DNA of 64,000 nt from G965250275 sp965250275 (GCA_965250275.1 OZ252297.1:2790001-2854000), one strand, 5' to 3'. Counted from the stretch's first letter, positions 8,945-18,167 are shown. Notes: generated from the letters alone by a model not told the origin. Numbers and translations: made by a program.

Positions 8945-10138
8945 ATGGAACCTCTTACGACAATGGAAATCATCGGCCGGGTGCTCTACCAGTTCACTTC
9001 GGTCTGGGTGGCCCTGATTGTGGTCTACGCCGCCTCGGTGGCCTTCAAGCGGCGACTGGGCCTCTACGGCAAGCTCTTTGACAGCCCCATCGGCATGATC
9101 GGTTTTGGCCTGGTGATGTTCTGGGTCTTCACCGGCATCTTTGGCGCGATGGATCTGATCATCACGCACGATCCGCTGGCGCAGGTATCTGGCATGAAGA
9201 ATAAGCCACCGGGAACCCCGCTCGCCGGTGCGGAGGAAGGCGAGTATGCCTATTACCTGCTGGGAGGTGACAACCTCGCACGGGACGTCTTCAGCCGCAT
9301 GGTCAAAGGCGCATGGGTGGTGGTGCAGATTGCGCCGCTGGCAACTCTGTTTGCCTTCATGGTCGGCATCACGCTTGGCCTGCCGGCGGGGTATTATGGC
9401 GGTCGCCTCGACACCTTGCTGTCCTTCCTGGCCAACCTGATCCTGGCCTTCCCGGTTATCCTGCTGTTCTACCTTTTGGTGACGCCGGAAATCGTGGCCA
9501 CCGGGGTGCCGAACTACATGGCAACCGTCTTGTTCGTGTTCCCGATCATCTTTGTCGGTGTGCTTTTGAACTCGCGCTACTACACGCAGCCGTCGTTCCG
9601 CACACCGCTGCTGATCGGGGTCCTGGGCGTGATGATCTGGCTCTACCTGTCGCTGATCTCGGAAGCGGGCTCCAAGGTGAACCTTCTGCCCGGCGTGCTT
9701 GATCTCTTTGACATACCGGGCGGCATCCTCGTGGTGTTTGTGTCGGTGGTCTTCGTGAACTCGCCGACCGTTTTCCGGATCGTTCGCGGGCTGGCGATGG
9801 ACATCAAGACCCGTGACTATGTGGCAGCGGGGCAGACCCGCGGCGAAGGACCGTGGTACATCATGCTTTGGGAAATTCTGCCCAATGCGCGCGGTCCGCT
9901 GATCGTCGATTTCTGCCTTCGGATCGGGTACACAACCATCCTTTTGGGAACTCTCGGGTTCTTTGGGCTTGGCCTGCCGCCGGAAAGCCCGGACTGGGGC
10001 AGCACGATCAACGAGGGGCGTAAGCTTCTTTCGATCTACCTGCACCCGGCATTGCCTCCGGCCTTTGCGCTGCTGAGCCTTGTTCTCGGGCTCAACCTGC
10101 TGGCCGACGGCCTGCGCGAAGAAAGCCTGAAGGACTAG
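8945..10138 (+). CDS. Peptide/nickel-type ABC transporter permease (DppC/OppC family)
   Basis: Second inner-membrane permease, 397 residues, longer than the usual 290-300 of DppC. The extra length is a hydrophobic insertion around residues 190-260 that follows the conserved GGDNLARDVFSRMVKGAW segment. The cytoplasmic coupling loop is around TRDYVAAGQTRGEGPWYIMLWEI, near residue 290. Pairs with the preceding permease to form the membrane channel. The start at ATG 8945 has a GGGAGA ribosome-binding site. A large stem-loop follows the stop. Confidence 0.9.
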   Translation: MEPLTTMEIIGRVLYQFTSVWVALIVVYAASVAFKRRLGLYGKLFDSPIGMIGFGLVMFWVFTGIFGAMDLIITHDPLAQVSGMKNKPPGTPLAGAEEGEYAYYLLGGDNLARDVFSRMVKGAWVVVQIAPLATLFAFMVGITLGLPAGYYGGRLDTLLSFLANLILAFPVILLFYLLVTPEIVATGVPNYMATVLFVFPIIFVGVLLNSRYYTQPSFRTPLLIGVLGVMIWLYLSLISEAGSKVNLLPGVLDLFDIPGGILVVFVSVVFVNSPTVFRIVRGLAMDIKTRDYVAAGQTRGEGPWYIMLWEILPNARGPLIVDFCLRIGYTTILLGTLGFFGLGLPPESPDWGSTINEGRKLLSIYLHPALPPAFALLSLVLGLNLLADGLREESLKD

Positions 10139-10150
10139 ACCGTCAGGAAA

Positions 10151-10187
10151 CAGGGGCCGCGCACCCGGAACCCGGATGCGGCCCCTG
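10151..10187 (+). repeat. Intercistronic stem-loop between permease and ATPase genes
   Basis: Ten-base-pair perfect stem CAGGGGCCGC / GCGGCCCCTG with a 17-base loop, 13 bases after the permease stop. There is no T-run, so it more likely stabilises mRNA or tunes relative expression than terminates transcription. Confidence 0.55.
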
Positions 10188-10322
10188 CCCCAAACGAATG
10201 GAGCCTGGCAAGGCACTGTACGACACATAAGAGCATCTGAGGGCCCGGATCGAACCGGGCACCAACAGGACAGCAAACGCCGGAAAAGGCCACCAAGGCA
10301 CAGACCCGGCAGGGAGAATAAG

Positions 10323-12407
10323 ATGGCAAAATGGGACTACGACGGCCCGATCCTTGAAATCGACAGACTGTCGATCTCGTTCTTCACGCGTCTGCGCGAG
10401 ATCCCCGCGGTTATGGATTTTTCGGTCACCGTGCAACCGGGCGAAGCCGTTGGGCTGGTCGGTGAATCCGGCTGCGGCAAATCCACCGTCGCCCTGGGCG
10501 TCATGCAGGACCTCGGCAAGAACGGCAAAATTGTCGGTGGATCGATCAAGTTCAAAGGCCGTGATCTGGGTGCAATGAGCGCCGAGGAATTGCGGGACAT
10601 CCGCGGCTCAGAAATCGCGATGATTTATCAGGAACCGATGGCCTCGCTGAACCCGGCCATGAAAATCGGCAAACAGCTGATGGAAGTGCCCATGATCCAT
10701 CAGGGCATGAGCGAAAAGGACGCGTACGAACGCGCCCTGCAAGTGGTCACAGACGTGAAACTGCCCGACCCCAAGCGGATGCTGAATTCCTTTCCGCACC
10801 AGCTTTCGGGCGGCCAGCAGCAGCGGATCGTGATCGCCATGGCTCTGATGTCGGAGCCGGCCCTGCTGATCCTCGACGAGCCAACGACCGCGCTCGACGT
10901 GACGGTGGAAGCCGCCGTGGTCGAACTGGTCAAGGATCTGGGCAAGAAGTACGGCACGTCCATGCTGTTCATCTCGCACAATCTGGGGCTGGTTCTGGAA
11001 ACCTGCGACCGGATTTGCGTGATGTATTCGGGAGAGGCCGTCGAACGCGGCAGCATCGAAGACGTCTTCAACGAGATGCAGCACCCCTACACGCAGGCGC
11101 TGTTCCGGTCGATCCCGTTGCCCGGTGCAGACAAGAACTCCCGCCCGCTTGTAGCGATCCCCGGCAACTTCCCCCTGCCCCATGAGCGGCCGCCGGGCTG
11201 CAACTTTGGACCGCGCTGTGACTACTTCGAAGAAGGCCGGTGTGATCAGGGCGTGATCAAGATGGAGGACGTCCCTGGCAACGACCGCCATGCCTCTCGT
11301 TGCGTCAAGTTCAAGGAGATCGATTGGGACGCCCCGATGGAGGTCGCCGAGACCAAGGAGAAGGGCGAAATCGGCAATGTCGTTCTGAAGATGGACGACC
11401 TGAAGAAGTACTACGAAGTCAGTGCCAGCGCCCTTTTCGGCGGCGGCGAAAAACGCGTCGTAAAGGCGAACGAAACACTCAGTTTCGAAGCCCGGGAAAG
11501 CGAAACGCTCGCCATCGTTGGCGAGTCAGGGTGCGGAAAGTCAACATTTGCCAAGGTTCTGATGGGGCTGGAGACGGCCACCGAAGGCCAGATCCTGCTC
11601 GACAACCGAAACATCGAGCAGATCCCCATCGAAGCCCGCGACACCCAGACCGTGGCGGATATCCAGATGGTGTTCCAGAACCCGTTCGACACGCTGAACC
11701 CGTCGATGACGGTGGGGCGCCAGATCATGCGGGCGCTGGAAATCTTTGGCTTCGGCGCAAACGAAGCCGAGCGGCGTAAGCGCATGCTGGAACTGCTGGA
11801 TCTGGTGAAACTGCCGCGCGCTTTTGCGGACCGCATGCCGCGACAGTTGTCGGGTGGCCAAAAACAACGTGTCGGCATCGCAAGGGCCTTCTCGGGCGGC
11901 GCGCGCATCGTGGTTGCAGATGAGCCGGTCTCCGCGCTGGACGTGTCGGTGCAGGCTGCGGTGACCGATCTGCTGATGGAAATTCAACGCGAGGAAAAGA
12001 CCACACTTCTGTTCATTTCCCATGACCTCAGCATCGTGCGCTATCTCAGCGACAGGGTCATGGTGATGTATCTTGGGCATGTGGTTGAACTGGGATCGAC
12101 CGATCAGGTGTTCAGTCCCCCCTATCACCCTTACACAGAAGCGCTGCTGTCGGCGGTGCCCATTGCGGACACCAGCGTTGAGAAGAAACACATCGTGCTG
12201 GAGGGCGACATCCCGTCTGCGATGAACCCGCCCCCGGGTTGTCCGTTCCAGACGCGGTGCCGCTGGAAATCAGAAGTGCCTGGCGGATTGTGTGAGAAAG
12301 AAGTGCCACCGGTGCGGCAATTGGGTGATGGACATCAGGTGAAGTGCCATCTGAGCGATGAGAAGCTGGCAGAGATGGAGCCGGTGATCAAAATCGCCGC
12401 TGAATAG
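10323..12407 (+). CDS. Dipeptide/oligopeptide ABC transporter ATP-binding protein, DppD-DppF fused
   Basis: Energises the transporter from the cytoplasmic side. 694 residues hold two complete nucleotide-binding domains. Domain one has Walker A GESGCGKST at 48-55, signature LSGGQQQRI near 161 and ILDEPTTALD. A cysteine-containing oligopeptide C-terminal segment (PPGCNFGPRCDY) follows. Domain two has Walker A near 400, LSGGQKQRV near 508, VADEPVSALD, and a second such segment (PPPGCPFQTRC). I chose ATG 10323 with AGGGAGAA before it; the upstream extension is G/C-rich non-coding text. The fused form is common in this family. Confidence 0.93.
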   Translation: MAKWDYDGPILEIDRLSISFFTRLREIPAVMDFSVTVQPGEAVGLVGESGCGKSTVALGVMQDLGKNGKIVGGSIKFKGRDLGAMSAEELRDIRGSEIAMIYQEPMASLNPAMKIGKQLMEVPMIHQGMSEKDAYERALQVVTDVKLPDPKRMLNSFPHQLSGGQQQRIVIAMALMSEPALLILDEPTTALDVTVEAAVVELVKDLGKKYGTSMLFISHNLGLVLETCDRICVMYSGEAVERGSIEDVFNEMQHPYTQALFRSIPLPGADKNSRPLVAIPGNFPLPHERPPGCNFGPRCDYFEEGRCDQGVIKMEDVPGNDRHASRCVKFKEIDWDAPMEVAETKEKGEIGNVVLKMDDLKKYYEVSASALFGGGEKRVVKANETLSFEARESETLAIVGESGCGKSTFAKVLMGLETATEGQILLDNRNIEQIPIEARDTQTVADIQMVFQNPFDTLNPSMTVGRQIMRALEIFGFGANEAERRKRMLELLDLVKLPRAFADRMPRQLSGGQKQRVGIARAFSGGARIVVADEPVSALDVSVQAAVTDLLMEIQREEKTTLLFISHDLSIVRYLSDRVMVMYLGHVVELGSTDQVFSPPYHPYTEALLSAVPIADTSVEKKHIVLEGDIPSAMNPPPGCPFQTRCRWKSEVPGGLCEKEVPPVRQLGDGHQVKCHLSDEKLAEMEPVIKIAAE

Positions 12408-12465
12408 GCTTGGCGACAGGGTCGAGGGTCCATCGATCCCCAAGAGCGATATGGCGTTCCAGAAG

Positions 12466-12495
12466 CGGAGGTCCCCGGTGGGCCCTCCGTTTTTC
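12466..12495 (+). terminator. Intrinsic terminator of the ABC transporter operon
   Basis: Stem CGGAGG / CCTCCG with an inner CCC/GGG pairing and loop CGGT, followed directly by TTTTTC. It lies 58 bases after the ATPase stop and on the far side of the convergent membrane protein gene. Confidence 0.75.
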
Positions 12496-12554
12496 TTGGA
12501 CCTTCGAAACTGGGTTCAAAACACCTCGCCCGGCAAGAGCCAAGGCCACTCAGA

Positions 12555-13100
12555 TCAGAAGACGTTCAGAAACTCCGCCGTGCCCTCGGGCAGCAGGTTC
12601 GCCAGCGAATGGGCATTGAACCCAAGTCCGGACACCAGGGCCGGCGCATCGACGCCAGCGGCATCTGCAATCGACGGACCGGAGACACAAACCATAGCCA
12701 GCAGGTAGCAGATTGCGAACTGGTACGGGGCGCGCCACTTGTTACGCAGTTGCAATGCAACCAGCCAAAGCACCGGTCCCAGGATGGCAAGGGCAAATGC
12801 CGTCGCGATGTTCTGATCGGTCTGAATGCTCAAAAGGTGTTGGGAAATCGGCTCGGACAGAAGTGATCCCACGCCGACAAACCGATCAAAGATCACGCCT
12901 GCGACGGATCCGAAAAGGATTGCCAGAACCACGGCCTTCATATTGATGCCGCGACGCTTCATCTTGCGCTTCGGCTTGACGGCCTTGAGGTAGTTCCGTT
13001 GGCTAAAGCCCGTGTTCTCCACGGCACCCGGCGTGACAAGGCCCGACGGGCCTTTCTTCTCGATCCGGTTCAAACGGGCTTGAAAGTCAGCCGTCGCCAT
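12555..13100 (-). CDS. Conserved hypothetical membrane protein
   Basis: 181 residues from ATG 13100 (MATADFQARL); an in-frame start nine codons upstream is less likely. The first 50 residues are polar, begin with a short helix (DFQARLNRIEKK) and include a very basic stretch (KPKRKMKRR), so they probably stay cytoplasmic. Three hydrophobic segments follow: about 54-75, 100-120 and 130-150. I do not recognise a domain family. It is convergent with the ABC operon and upstream of a lytic transglycosylase on the same strand, 161 bases apart. Function unknown. Confidence 0.7.
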   Translation of the reverse strand: MATADFQARLNRIEKKGPSGLVTPGAVENTGFSQRNYLKAVKPKRKMKRRGINMKAVVLAILFGSVAGVIFDRFVGVGSLLSEPISQHLLSIQTDQNIATAFALAILGPVLWLVALQLRNKWRAPYQFAICYLLAMVCVSGPSIADAAGVDAPALVSGLGFNAHSLANLLPEGTAEFLNVF

Positions 13101-13261
13101 GTCCTTGCTCCCCTTTTCAATGCACACAGTAAGACCAACCCGATCCGACGATTGATGGGCATAATCAGGGTAAATTGCGGGCGAAATGGGGCAGTTCCGT
13201 GCAACCGCACCGCGACCTGGGTGCGCTTATTGTCCGGTTTTCAATGCGTTAGAGGTTGCTG

Positions 13262-13846
13262 TCAGCCACCCAGAATCTTGCGCACGTAGTTCTTGGTCTC
13301 ACGGTAAGGCGGCACGCCGCCATGTTTCTTCACAGCCTCAGGACCGGCATTGTAGGCCGCCAGTGCAAGGCGCCACGACCCGAACTCACGATACTGTCGA
13401 GCAAGGTAACGTGCGCCACCTTCCAGGTTTTCCTGCGGGTTCCAGGCATCCACACCAAGCGAGCGGGCCGTCATCGGCATCAGCTGTGCCAGGCCCATCG
13501 CGCCCTTGTGCGACTTGGCCCGGGGGTTCCAACCCGATTCCTGCTGGACCAGACGTGCAAAGAGTTCTTCGGGCACGCCATGCTTGCGCGCGGCCGACTT
13601 GGCCATAATCAGGTATTCGCCTCGGTACTTGCCGGCATAAACCAGCGTTCCCACATCACCCGTCCCGTGGATGGTCGGCGGTTTGAGCCGGGACGAATTG
13701 GCATACTGCTTGGCCGCACGCGTATCCAGAACACGCGTATGCGCGCTGAAAAGGCTGCGCTGGCTTTTGGTGGAGAAAATGTCGGCAAGCGCCGGCTGTA
13801 CGAAGACAAGCCCCAGCGCAACACTCCAGACAATATGTCTGCGCAT
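13262..13846 (-). CDS. Lytic transglycosylase (SLT domain)
   Basis: Periplasmic murein hydrolase that cleaves between N-acetylmuramic acid and N-acetylglucosamine, forming anhydro ends. 194 residues from ATG 13846 (MRRHIVWS), with a signal peptide ending near ALA-DIF. The SLT domain fills the second half: catalytic Glu in QQESGWNP, then GAMGLAQLMP, and AAYNAGPEAV near the C-terminus. The upstream in-frame start (residue -11) would put a polar stretch before the signal peptide and is less likely. Divergent from ssb. Confidence 0.92.
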   Translation of the reverse strand: MRRHIVWSVALGLVFVQPALADIFSTKSQRSLFSAHTRVLDTRAAKQYANSSRLKPPTIHGTGDVGTLVYAGKYRGEYLIMAKSAARKHGVPEELFARLVQQESGWNPRAKSHKGAMGLAQLMPMTARSLGVDAWNPQENLEGGARYLARQYREFGSWRLALAAYNAGPEAVKKHGGVPPYRETKNYVRKILGG

Positions 13847-14036
13847 TCCGTTTTGCCCTATACCATTACCCACTGTCACTCGCGCGCACTATAGCCCGCA
13901 TTGCGCAGAATGCCATCCCCCGGCGTTTGCACGCTGTTAACCTTGTTACTGTGAGTGTAGGCTCCGACAACCCGGGCGATCAGATTCGACCGGCACGGAA
14001 ACACGGTTCAAGACCCAGCAAGAGGACAGCCCCGCC

Positions 14037-14516
14037 ATGGCAGGTTCGGTAAACAAAGTCATTCTCATCGGCAATCTCGGCCGCGACCCCGAGGTGCGTA
14101 CATTCCAGAACGGCGGCAAGGTCTGCAACCTGCGCATCGCCACGTCCGAAACCTGGAAAGATCGCAACACTGGCGAACGGCGGGAACGCACGGAATGGCA
14201 CTCGGTTGCAATCTTCTCAGAACCGTTAGCGCGCGTGGCGGAGCAGTATCTGAAAAAGGGATCCAAGGTCTATATCGAGGGCCAGCTTGAAACCCGCAAG
14301 TGGCAGGACCAAAGCGGCCAGGACCGGTATTCGACCGAAGTGGTGCTGCGCCCCTACCGCTCAGAACTGACGATGCTGGATGGCCGTGACGGCGGCGGTG
14401 GCGGATATGGCGGTGGACAAGGTGGCGGCTATGACAGCGGCCCCTCGGATGACCGTTATGGCGGCGGCAGTTCCGCCCCGGCCTCTCGCGACATGGATGA
14501 CGAAATCCCGTTCTAA
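14037..14516 (+). CDS. ssb: Single-stranded DNA-binding protein
   Basis: Essential ssDNA-binding protein for replication, recombination and repair. 159 residues. The OB fold spans residues 1-110 (VNKVILIGNLGRDPEVR at the front, conserved WHSVAIF). A glycine-rich flexible linker follows, then the acidic tip DMDDEIPF that binds partner proteins. AGAGGA lies before the ATG. I looked for the SOS box seen before uvrA and did not find one here. The last four bases overlap the convergent isomerase gene. Confidence 0.97.
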   Translation: MAGSVNKVILIGNLGRDPEVRTFQNGGKVCNLRIATSETWKDRNTGERRERTEWHSVAIFSEPLARVAEQYLKKGSKVYIEGQLETRKWQDQSGQDRYSTEVVLRPYRSELTMLDGRDGGGGGYGGGQGGGYDSGPSDDRYGGGSSAPASRDMDDEIPF

Positions 14517-15112
14517 CGGCCCGCGCCGGACGCGAAGCGCAGCGCTTCCTCCAGACGATCATCCCCCCAGTAGAGCTCATCACCGACGGTGAAACTGGGG
14601 GCGCCGAAAAGGTCGGCCGCCTGCGCGGCCTCGACAGAGGCCCGCAATGCGGCTTTGGCATCGGGCTCTGCGGCTTCGGCCAGCAGTGACGCGGGCAAGC
14701 CCGCCTGCTCCAGTGCCGTCGCTATCACCGCGGGATCATCAATCCCTTCGCCGCGCCCGAACTCCGCGGCGAACACGGCCTGACAAAAGGCAGCACCCTG
14801 CCCCGCCGTAGCCGCCAACGTACCGACACGTGCAGCCAGCAAGCTGTTTTGAGGAAAAGGATCGGGCCGGACCAGGGGGATGTCGAGCGCCGCACATCTG
14901 CGCTCCATGTCACGCCACATATACCGGCCTTTTGCCGGGTAGATGTTGAAGGGAGATGTCGTCCATCCCTGCGCCCCGAAAATCGGTCCCAAAAGGAAAG
15001 GCCGCCAGTCCACATCCACACCCGCCGCCTCTGCCAGAGGCATGATGCGCATCGCGCTGAGGTACGAATAGGTGGACGCAAAGTCGAACCAGAATGTCAT
15101 CGTGCGGGCCAT
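14513..15112 (-). CDS. DsbA-family 2-hydroxychromene-2-carboxylate isomerase-like protein
   Basis: 199-residue thioredoxin-fold protein of the HCCA isomerase/GST-kappa group. The front MTFWFDFASTYSYLSAMR carries the conserved FD(F/Y)xSPYSY-like motif with Ser in place of the DsbA CXXC active site, so it is not a disulfide oxidase. The C-terminal LFGAPSFTVGDELYWGDDRL is the other family signature and contacts glutathione in relatives. The founding member acts in naphthalene breakdown, but chromosomal homologues in roseobacters stand alone, so the substrate is unknown. Convergent overlap of four bases with ssb. Confidence 0.85.
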   Translation of the reverse strand: MARTMTFWFDFASTYSYLSAMRIMPLAEAAGVDVDWRPFLLGPIFGAQGWTTSPFNIYPAKGRYMWRDMERRCAALDIPLVRPDPFPQNSLLAARVGTLAATAGQGAAFCQAVFAAEFGRGEGIDDPAVIATALEQAGLPASLLAEAAEPDAKAALRASVEAAQAADLFGAPSFTVGDELYWGDDRLEEALRFASGAGR

Positions 15113-15246
15113 AGTCGCGCTCCTTGCGAGATAACGATGTGTTGAAAACTGCGTGAACAGCCACTACCTGACGGCATCTTTGGTGGATTGCAACGTCAAG
15201 GACGGCTAAATGTCCATCTAGTTTTCGGAACGAGAGCGAGCGCACG

Positions 15247-15855
15247 ATGTCCAACTCACGTATGACCCGCCGCAGTGCCCTGCTGGGCGTGGCGACTGCC
15301 CTGACAACGCCAGCCCTGCTGCGCGCCCAGACGCCTGAGACCGTCGATCAGGCATTCCCGCAAAGCGAACCTGCGATCCGGGATCAGGTGCCGGTGCGCC
15401 GCAATGTCTCTGCATTCCGCACCCAACGCTGGGAAGATCATTTCGACCGCATTGGCGTCGGCGCGATCCTGGCGGACATTTCCAGCCGCGCGGTCCACTA
15501 CTGGGGTCCCGATGGCAGCTATCGCCTGTTCCCGTCGTCTGTCCCTCTGACCGAAGAGCTGACGCGGCGCGGATACTCCGAGATTGTGCGCAAGAAGGTC
15601 GGGCCGACCTGGACCCCGACCGCATCCATGCGTGAGCGCGACCCCACCTTGCCGACGTTTATGCCAGCCGGCCCCGGAAACCCGCTGGGCTCCCACGCCA
15701 TGTATCTCACATGGCCGGCCTACCTGATCCACGGCACGCACGACACGCGCAAGATCGGCCGGCAAAGCTCCTCGGGCTGCATCGGCCTGTACAACCCTCA
15801 TATCGAAGAGCTTTACGCGATGGCGCAGATCGGAACGCAGGTCCGCCTGTTCTGA
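15247..15855 (+). CDS. L,D-transpeptidase (YkuD domain)
   Basis: Exported cell-wall enzyme forming 3-3 peptidoglycan cross-links or attaching proteins to peptidoglycan. 202 residues. The front SRMTRRSALLG followed by a hydrophobic run and LLRAQT looks like a twin-arginine or Sec signal. The YkuD catalytic pattern is complete: HGTHDTRKIG, then SSSGCIGLYN with the nucleophile Cys. Ends eleven residues after a short C-terminal helix. A stem-loop follows the stop. The next gene is convergent. Confidence 0.9.
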   Translation: MSNSRMTRRSALLGVATALTTPALLRAQTPETVDQAFPQSEPAIRDQVPVRRNVSAFRTQRWEDHFDRIGVGAILADISSRAVHYWGPDGSYRLFPSSVPLTEELTRRGYSEIVRKKVGPTWTPTASMRERDPTLPTFMPAGPGNPLGSHAMYLTWPAYLIHGTHDTRKIGRQSSSGCIGLYNPHIEELYAMAQIGTQVRLF

Positions 15856-15886
15856 TCCTAGTTGCCATTGAACGCTGCGAACCAGG

Positions 15887-15907
15887 CGCCGGACATGTTG
15901 TCCGGCG
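15887..15907 (+). terminator. Terminator-like hairpin between convergent genes
   Basis: Nine-base-pair perfect stem CGCCGGACA / TGTCCGGCG with a three-base loop, followed by TCACCTTTT on the plus strand. It sits between the L,D-transpeptidase stop and the methyltransferase stop and probably ends the plus-strand transcript. Confidence 0.6.
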
Positions 15908-16756
15908 TCACCTTTTGACCATCCAGAAACTCTGTGCCCGCCCCGTCGCCAGAAACGGCAGGGCCGCCACGGCATCCGGGCGCGCGCGCTGCAGATAGTA
16001 GCCCGGCCAGAGAATCTCGTACCCGCCGCCCTGCAACAGGGCGTGGAGCACATATTGCTCGCCCCATGACGGGCAGTCGTAGAAAAACCGTTTGGGATAT
16101 TCGTAGGGCAGAAACACGTCATGCACGTGAATCACGACGCCAGACGCAAGCGCCGGGATGATCCGGCAAAAGAGATGCGCCACATCGTTGCTCATCCGGA
16201 CCTGATGGCTGGAATCGATAAAGAGCATATCGCCCGCTTTAAGGGCGTCGAAAATCGCCGGATCGACGCTTTCGAGTGTCGCCTGCTCAAACCGGTCCAC
16301 GACATGCGCGATGTCGGCACGCGGCCAGGGGTCAATAGCGGTCAGGTCTGCCTGCCATCCCCCATCCAGAATGGCCTGACGCGCAATCCGGGTGCTGTTG
16401 CCGCATCCAACCTCGACAATGCGGCGCGGGCGTCTCTGGCGATATGTCAGATAGAGCGCCTCGGCATCCGGCGTATCAAAATAGCCATTGCCGGGGGCAT
16501 ATCCCGTCACTGCGGACCCTTCGGTCATCAGGCGATCAAGATCTTGTCCGAACGCCTCTAGAGCCGCGCACATCGGGCCGATATCGAACTCTGCCAAACC
16601 CGGTGACAGCGCATAGGCGGGCCGATCCAACCCCCCCGCCGCCTCGAACGCCTGCAAACGCGCCTGCTCATCCTCGTGCGCGTCGGCATCGGCCAGACGC
16701 ACATTCACCCCCTCCAACAATGCGTTGATCTGACGAAAGGTGGCGTTTCTGCTCAT
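15908..16756 (-). CDS. Class I SAM-dependent methyltransferase-like protein
   Basis: 282 residues. The SAM-binding motif I is RRIVEVGCGNSTRIAR near residue 110-125, followed by LTAIDPWPRADI (motif II acidic residue) and GDMLFIDSSHQ, the pattern of the Methyltransf_24 group often tied to glycan or secondary metabolite modification. The N-terminal 100 residues are acidic and helical with no recognised domain. Divergent from the GCS2 gene. Substrate unknown. The start at ATG 16756 is the only good one. Confidence 0.8.
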   Translation of the reverse strand: MSRNATFRQINALLEGVNVRLADADAHEDEQARLQAFEAAGGLDRPAYALSPGLAEFDIGPMCAALEAFGQDLDRLMTEGSAVTGYAPGNGYFDTPDAEALYLTYRQRRPRRIVEVGCGNSTRIARQAILDGGWQADLTAIDPWPRADIAHVVDRFEQATLESVDPAIFDALKAGDMLFIDSSHQVRMSNDVAHLFCRIIPALASGVVIHVHDVFLPYEYPKRFFYDCPSWGEQYVLHALLQGGGYEILWPGYYLQRARPDAVAALPFLATGRAQSFWMVKR

Positions 16757-16897
16757 AACAGGGACCCTGGTCTGACGGCTATCCTGCCGCTTTGCCTCGT
16801 TCCGGGACAGATCGCAAGAGGCGCCCCCCGCAGGATTTTGCTTGGCAAGCGGGCGTCAAACCCCTTTTCTGAGTGAACCGCACAGAAGGAGCCGCCC

Positions 16898-18013
16898 ATG
16901 CAGCAAGAATTCACGCTGGGCATCGAAGAAGAATACCTGCTCGTGGACCGCGACAGCCGTGCTCTGGTTGAAGCGCCGCCCGAACTGATGGAAGCCTGTC
17001 AGAGCAAGCTTGAAGATCAGGTCAGCCCGGAATTCCTGCAGTGCCAGATCGAGGTTGGAACCCGGGTCTGCACGACGGTTGCCGAAGCGCGTGACGATCT
17101 GCGAAGGCTGCGGGCCTGTGTGTCTGAGGAAGCGGCACGCTTCAATCTCAGTCCAATTGCGGTGTCCTGCCATCCCTCCGCCGACTGGAAGGACCAGCAC
17201 CACACCGACAAGGAACGCTACAGCGACCTGCGGCGCGCGTTGGGCGGCGTCGCCCGGCGCATGCTCATCTGCGGCATGCATGTGCATATAGGCCTGCCGG
17301 ACAAGACGCTGCGGCTCGATCTGATGCCCCAGTTGTCCTATTTCCTGCCGCATATGCTGGCGCTGTCGACGTCATCCCCGTTCTGGCAAGGGGATGACAC
17401 TGGCCTGGCCTCCTACCGCCTGACCGTCTTCGACAACCTGCCGCGCACCGGTTTGCCGCCACGTTTTGAAAGCTGGGCCGAATACGAACGCACCGCGGGA
17501 ACACTCATCGATCTCGGGGTGATTGAGGACACCACCAAGATCTGGTGGGACCTGCGCCCGTCACACCGTTTCCCGACACTAGAGACGCGGATCTTCGACA
17601 CGTCGCCGCGTCTGGATCACGCGGTTGCCCTTGCCGCGCTCAAACAGGCCATCGTGCGCATGCTGTGCCGGTTGCGCGCGCAAAACCTGCGCTGGCGGCA
17701 ATACGACCGCTTTCTGATCGGTGAGAACCGCTGGCGCGCGCAACGCTACGGTGTGACCGAAGGGCTGATCGATTTCGGAGATCGGAGCATCAAGCCATTC
17801 TCACAGCTCATGGATGAGTTGCTTGTAATGCTGTCCAAGGATGCCGAGGTTCTGGGCACCACCAAAGAGCTGGAAAGCCTGCGCCACATTATCGAGGACG
17901 GCACCAGTGCAAGCCGGCAACGGCTGGTCCATGCCGAAGCGGCCGCAGCGGGCAAGGACCCCGCACAGGCCGTGGTCGACCACCTGATCGACGAGTTCCA
18001 CATGGACTTGTGA
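16898..18013 (+). CDS. Glutamate-cysteine ligase type 2 family (YbdK-like carboxylate-amine ligase)
   Basis: ATP-grasp-like GCS2 enzyme of 371 residues. The N-terminal LGIEEEYLLVD (about 7-17) is the family hallmark with metal-binding glutamates. CGMHVHIGL and LETRIFDTSPRLDHAVAL are further conserved blocks. The E. coli relative YbdK shows weak gamma-glutamylcysteine ligase activity; the true substrate in this group is not settled. AGAAGGAG precedes ATG 16898. Monocistronic by appearance, with 180 bases to the next gene. Confidence 0.88.
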   Translation: MQQEFTLGIEEEYLLVDRDSRALVEAPPELMEACQSKLEDQVSPEFLQCQIEVGTRVCTTVAEARDDLRRLRACVSEEAARFNLSPIAVSCHPSADWKDQHHTDKERYSDLRRALGGVARRMLICGMHVHIGLPDKTLRLDLMPQLSYFLPHMLALSTSSPFWQGDDTGLASYRLTVFDNLPRTGLPPRFESWAEYERTAGTLIDLGVIEDTTKIWWDLRPSHRFPTLETRIFDTSPRLDHAVALAALKQAIVRMLCRLRAQNLRWRQYDRFLIGENRWRAQRYGVTEGLIDFGDRSIKPFSQLMDELLVMLSKDAEVLGTTKELESLRHIIEDGTSASRQRLVHAEAAAAGKDPAQAVVDHLIDEFHMDL

Positions 18014-18147
18014 CGTCTCCCCGCATGGAAGAGACGGCACAAACATCGATCCCGCGACGCGTCCCAACCGCCCGTTAGCGGGACAGGCATTCGCGCAAAG
18101 CTGGTTTGCATCAACGCCACTTGTGTGTTGAATTTGCGCAAGGTACC

Positions 18148-18167
18148 AATTTAACAACTGTTCAATT
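18148..18167. promoter_or_regulatory. Inverted repeat before the valine-catabolism operon
   Basis: AATTTAACA-AC-TGTTCAATT: nine-base arms with one mismatch, centred 36 bases before the acyl-CoA dehydrogenase ATG. Such a dyad close to the start fits a TetR- or MarR-type repressor site. A second short palindrome TTGCGCAA lies just upstream at 18135-18142. No regulator gene is adjacent. Confidence 0.45.

Noticed and set aside
8768..10276. A 502-codon minus-strand frame opposite the permease gene
   Set aside because: It mirrors the real OppC-type permease and has biased composition (His, Gln, Arg-rich) with no domain; a shadow of the plus-strand gene.
12500..14000. A tRNA gene or attachment site
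   Set aside because: I searched the intergenic gaps by eye here and elsewhere and saw no cloverleaf or CCA-flanked arm pattern.
14380..14500. Glycine-codon repeats in ssb as a genetic repeat element
   Set aside because: It encodes the normal glycine-rich linker of SSB.
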